From Vespula vulgaris (lineage: Eukaryota > Arthropoda > Insecta > Hymenoptera > Vespidae), in the NCBI RefSeq assembly GCF_905475345.1, contig NC_066586.1, forward strand, positions 10,052,400-10,116,399: 64,000 bases of DNA, written 5' to 3'. The position numbers and the translations under genes are program-made. The notes below the pieces were generated by a model. It worked only from the letters and a program-made list of their open reading frames with translations. It was not told the origin of the DNA and did not search any database. Below, piece by piece: positions 60,671-64,000 of this stretch; the first letter of the stretch is position 1; every line of letters starts with the position of its first letter.

Positions 60671-62829
60671 TGCCTCATGATTCAGTTGTTTTGTTATTTC
60701 TTTGTCGCTGCTCTTATACATAGACATACATACATTACGCAAAATTCAATGCTTTCTGCTCATGCTAAGCTAGACACATTTATACTTACACGACGCAAAT
60801 TTTTCTTTATGAACATCATTTATAGATTTTTGTTAAAATTTCATTAGCTTATTACATACGAATTCCTGGTATCATCACTCTGAGCCGTCAAACATAAGAG
60901 CGAAAATCCAAATGCTCCCTGATGCTAAATATTGTCCGGCACCTAGTAGAGAGAAGAGTATCATTTTTTTTCCGTCAAAGTAGAAACGGGTGAGAGTAAG
61001 AAGAGAGGATGACTAATAGTTACGAATTTTCTTCGACGACGAAACAGCACATTCCGCGTTGGTACGCTCAAACGAACGAGACGTTCGCGAAAAGAGAAGA
61101 GTGCTTACTACGGTGTTATATCCTTGGTCTTCGAGGGATGCGTATTTATGGCACGACGCGCGTCTATGTCACGTGTTAGTAGCTAGAAAATAAAGGGCAG
61201 AGAACTTGCGGGAAGAGTTCTGAACAAAGAGTAGACGCTCGTTTGCAATGCCGGCTAAATATCGTTTTAATTTCGATAATAGGAATGTGCGAGAGAAAGA
61301 GAAAAAGAGAAAGAGGAAGAGAGTCGTGCAATAATGTGAAAGCTCTTTCTAGCATAGCCGTGTTTTCGAATTATCGTTGATCGAACCATCCACTCTCTGC
61401 GCTCGCAAAAACGAGCCGACTCGATCGAGGATATGCATGTGAATCTAATTTCAATGAAAGCGCGCGCTCGTTCGTTTTACCATCGACGGAACTCGAACGT
61501 TAGAAACGATCGTTGACCACTCTCGGCTTAATGAATTCTCACCGCGAGTTCTCTCTATGAGTATGTATATATGTACGTATGCTCTAGTGACGTTGCTTAG
61601 ACTCCTACGCAGCATTTCCCTGCTGCTTCTTCCACTCGATATTTCTGCGATTGCTTACTGTACGTTGGCTCTTTTCAATTCGTGACACACTTGCACAAGG
61701 TTGCTTTACTTATTTGAATATTAGAAATATTTTATGTTACTGGAAAATCCGTTTGGTCCCAAACGATGTAACTCATGAGATTCATGAAATCTTGCAGCTA
61801 AGATTACACGAGGTTTCCATTTTTTTAGAATCATATTTCTTATTAGGTTTAATAACGGATTTAGGTAATAAATAATAATAAAAAAATTTTCGAAAATACA
61901 TGGAACGCTTTTTTAGTGCTTTTAACATATCAATTGCTTAATTGTGAATTTTGAGAAAAGGAGATAGAAGGAGAAAGAAACAGAGGAATCGGAGATAGAA
62001 ATAAAGAGAATACCACGATAGTGGTTTGCTAAGTCAAGACAAGGAAAGACGGTGAAAGAAAGGTTCGAGCTGCTCGAGTCTTGGTCGGATTCGTATTTAC
62101 ATGAGAAAAGAGTCAAGGATTTATAACCCATATTAAACTCGCTACGGATGAATCGAGAATGCCGTTGCATTTAAGAAATAAAGATAGGAAAAAGAGGGAA
62201 AGCAAAGGGAAGAGAGAAACATGAAAAAAAAGGAGGAATTTCATTTGCTATTACAGTTAATGCGCGTCGATCTGCTTTAGTCTCGGTTACTATACGTTTT
62301 GTACGAGTTCAGATACTCTTAATGGACCGCGTAATTCTATTCGTTCTGCCAATTTTAAAACGAACAAAGAGAATAGGAAGTAACCGTTGAGTTTCGACGA
62401 TTTTTGAAGAGAAGAATTATCATACATTCTGAGGAGACATAAATGTAATGTATTCGCGACGATCGCATTATTGCTTTACACTAAATAAAGAAGAGGCAAA
62501 TTTCATGACTCATGAGTAATCAAGCACCTTTTTCTCTTTGGCAATTGTTCAGTAAAATTAATCACGTGCACATTGTTCTTTAGATAATATTATAAATAAA
62601 ATAACGTTTTGAATATATCTTCTCAGTAAGATATTTCAATTGGAATTACGAGAAAAAAATTCATAAATAGATATCAAGTATGATTCATTAATTGTTCCTT
62701 TCTTTTCTTCACGTAACGTTTAATTCCATGATATTATATAGTCGCGCATACTTCGTAAAGGCTAAGTACGCCTTTATGAAGCAATATTAGTATTATTAAT
62801 ACTTGTGATATTAGTAAAGGAGATCAGCA
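60671..62829. other. non-coding interval
   Basis: A purine-rich GA/GAAA tract lies at about 61290-61322. CpG-bearing sequence lies at 61040-61550. No gene was recognised. Confidence 0.55.
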
Positions 62830-63030
62830 GGAAGCTCGCGCGGTGTTACCGAAGCACCTTAAGGGGTTGTACATCTCCCATCGAGACTTTGAGGTCTGTC
62901 ATGCGCCAGACAATGATGGTGTAGTACTGAGCTACTGGTGGTTGGTGGTTATGCTTCCTTCAGATAATATTACTTACAAGTCTCTTGGAAGCTCCTTCTC
63001 GTCCGGACGATGTATAATTTCCTGAGCGAT
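62830..63030. other. repeat-free island of unknown nature
   Basis: About 200 bp with even base composition and no pyrimidine bias, unlike its AT-rich flanks. It holds a 60-codon frame (62843-63025) starting at a TTG and unrecognised. It could be an exon fragment, a conserved element or part of an unknown repeat. Confidence 0.25.
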
Positions 63031-64000
63031 AAGACCAAGCAAGAGAAAGAGAGGTCATAAATTTTAACGTCGTAACGATCTAGAGGGTGTGGCTTAATCG
63101 GTTAAGTGATCGAAGAATAATTAACGATGTATTTCTTGAAACGTGAAAATTTAACTTTGTATTTACATATACGCATTATTCTAAACAGTTACATTTAAAT
63201 CTATAGAATTTAAACGAGGATGCGTGAGAGTTTCGATATTAACAGATCTTCTTCATTATAGAAAATTCCTTATAGAAAAAAGAAAACTAGATTATATTAC
63301 AGAAAAGAAAAAACGAAATTATAGAGTTTTTCAATCAGAGGTATGTTCGCAGCAATTTCCCAACAACGACTCACTCTCGATAACGTCTTTATTACGCATC
63401 GGTACACTAAAAAACATTCTATCATTCTCATTCGTTCAGTCCATGTCATTTACACTTTTATCTCGAAACAAACACATCAATTTCTTTCTTTTCTCTTTTT
63501 GATAACGCGCCAACGTCTATCGCACGTACGTTTAGACTTTAAACCTTTTCTACAAGTCTAAAATGATCTTAATTTCAAGATACGCATAACAGCACGATAA
63601 GAGTAATAAATTACGATAGAGGAGAGAAGTAAGTAGGACCAACTAGTTTGCAGCTCGACCAGGCATAATCCGAGACAATGTTTTTACAAAGGATATAAAC
63701 GAGAATTCGTATAAAGCGCCCTCCCACGTTGCAATAAACCTCTTGTTGTGGCACAAAAGAGAAAGAGAGCGAATAAGGGCGAATGCCAAGCAAATTTACG
63801 TTGCATCTTATGAACTCTGTAAACCAACTGCGAGGAAAAGAACGTTTTAGTGTCGGACGCTAGCATCAGCCTTGCCTTGGAAACAAAACACCATTATAAC
63901 GTATCACGTGGCCGGAGTTGGCTCGAGAGCACGTAGGCCTTTATAAATTTCCCTCGAAGCCGTTCTTTCTCTCGGTGGCGTTTCTCGTGTCCTCCCAACT
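63031..64000. other. non-coding interval with a TATA-like box near the end
   Basis: GTGGCTTAATCGGTTAAG (about 63089-63106) resembles a tRNA D-arm/A-box, but no T-arm or B-box follows. CTTTATAAATTT near 63941-63952, in a CpG-bearing context, is a possible TATA element whose downstream region is cut off by the window edge. Confidence 0.4.

Noticed and set aside
63080..63115. tRNA D-arm/A-box-like GTGGCTTAATCGGTTAAG
   Set aside because: No acceptor-stem pairing and no T-arm or B-box (GGTTCRANNCC) within the expected distance.
1..64000. CRISPR arrays, bacterial operons, prophage or insertion sequences
   Set aside because: No regularly spaced repeats with unique spacers and no densely packed ORFs. 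Composition, dinucleotide tracts and a LINE fossil indicate a eukaryotic nuclear genome.

Overview
The window looks like non-coding DNA from a eukaryotic, insect-like nuclear genome. It is AT-rich by eye and has no long open reading frame: the longest is about 160 codons, and the longest ones mostly run through (CT)n/(GA)n tracts that translate as Ser-Leu or Arg-Glu repeats. There are no prokaryotic operons or ribosome-binding-site-led genes. CpG is not obviously depleted, and long (CT)n/(GA)n microsatellites recur every few kilobases. That combination fits a hymenopteran (bee or ant), but this is an inference, not a species identification. The best reading is a large intron or an intergenic desert beside a long gene.

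Region by region. 1-16 kb: ordinary AT-rich sequence with many CT/GA tracts, a candidate recursive (ratcheting) splice site at 2664/2665, a regulatory-looking island at 6.4-6.6 kb, a GA/CT tract pair at 10.46-10.72 kb that could fold on itself, and a TATA-like box next to an interrupted palindrome at 12.42-12.45 kb. 16-34 kb: a degenerate ~110-bp tandem repeat (16.16-16.49 kb), a small hairpin at 18.19 kb, a low-repeat island at 21.4-21.8 kb, a second and better ratchet candidate at 24385/24386, and paired (AT)n runs at 26.95 kb. 34.5-36.65 kb: the one clear mobile element, a heavily decayed Jockey-like non-LTR retrotransposon whose reverse-transcriptase blocks can still be read across several frames. 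37.2-39.4 kb: two diverged copies of a ~110-bp sequence, 2 kb apart. 39-52 kb: more CT/GA tracts, a POU-octamer plus homeodomain-type motif at 43.86 kb, and a TAAT-rich island at 46.2 kb. 52-57 kb: AT-rich and poor in microsatellites, with a ~236-bp fold-back (MITE-like) element at 56.60-56.83 kb. 57-64 kb: a ~230-bp imperfect CT tract, a short minus-strand ORF with a signal-peptide-like start, and a ~100-bp tandem duplication at 60.47-60.67 kb.

No protein-coding gene, tRNA, rRNA or known microRNA could be identified with confidence, so no pathway can be assigned. The most informative leads are the ratchet-type splice sites, which would mean the + strand is the sense strand of one very long intron; the fossil retroelement; the fold-back element; and the dispersed ~110-bp pair.
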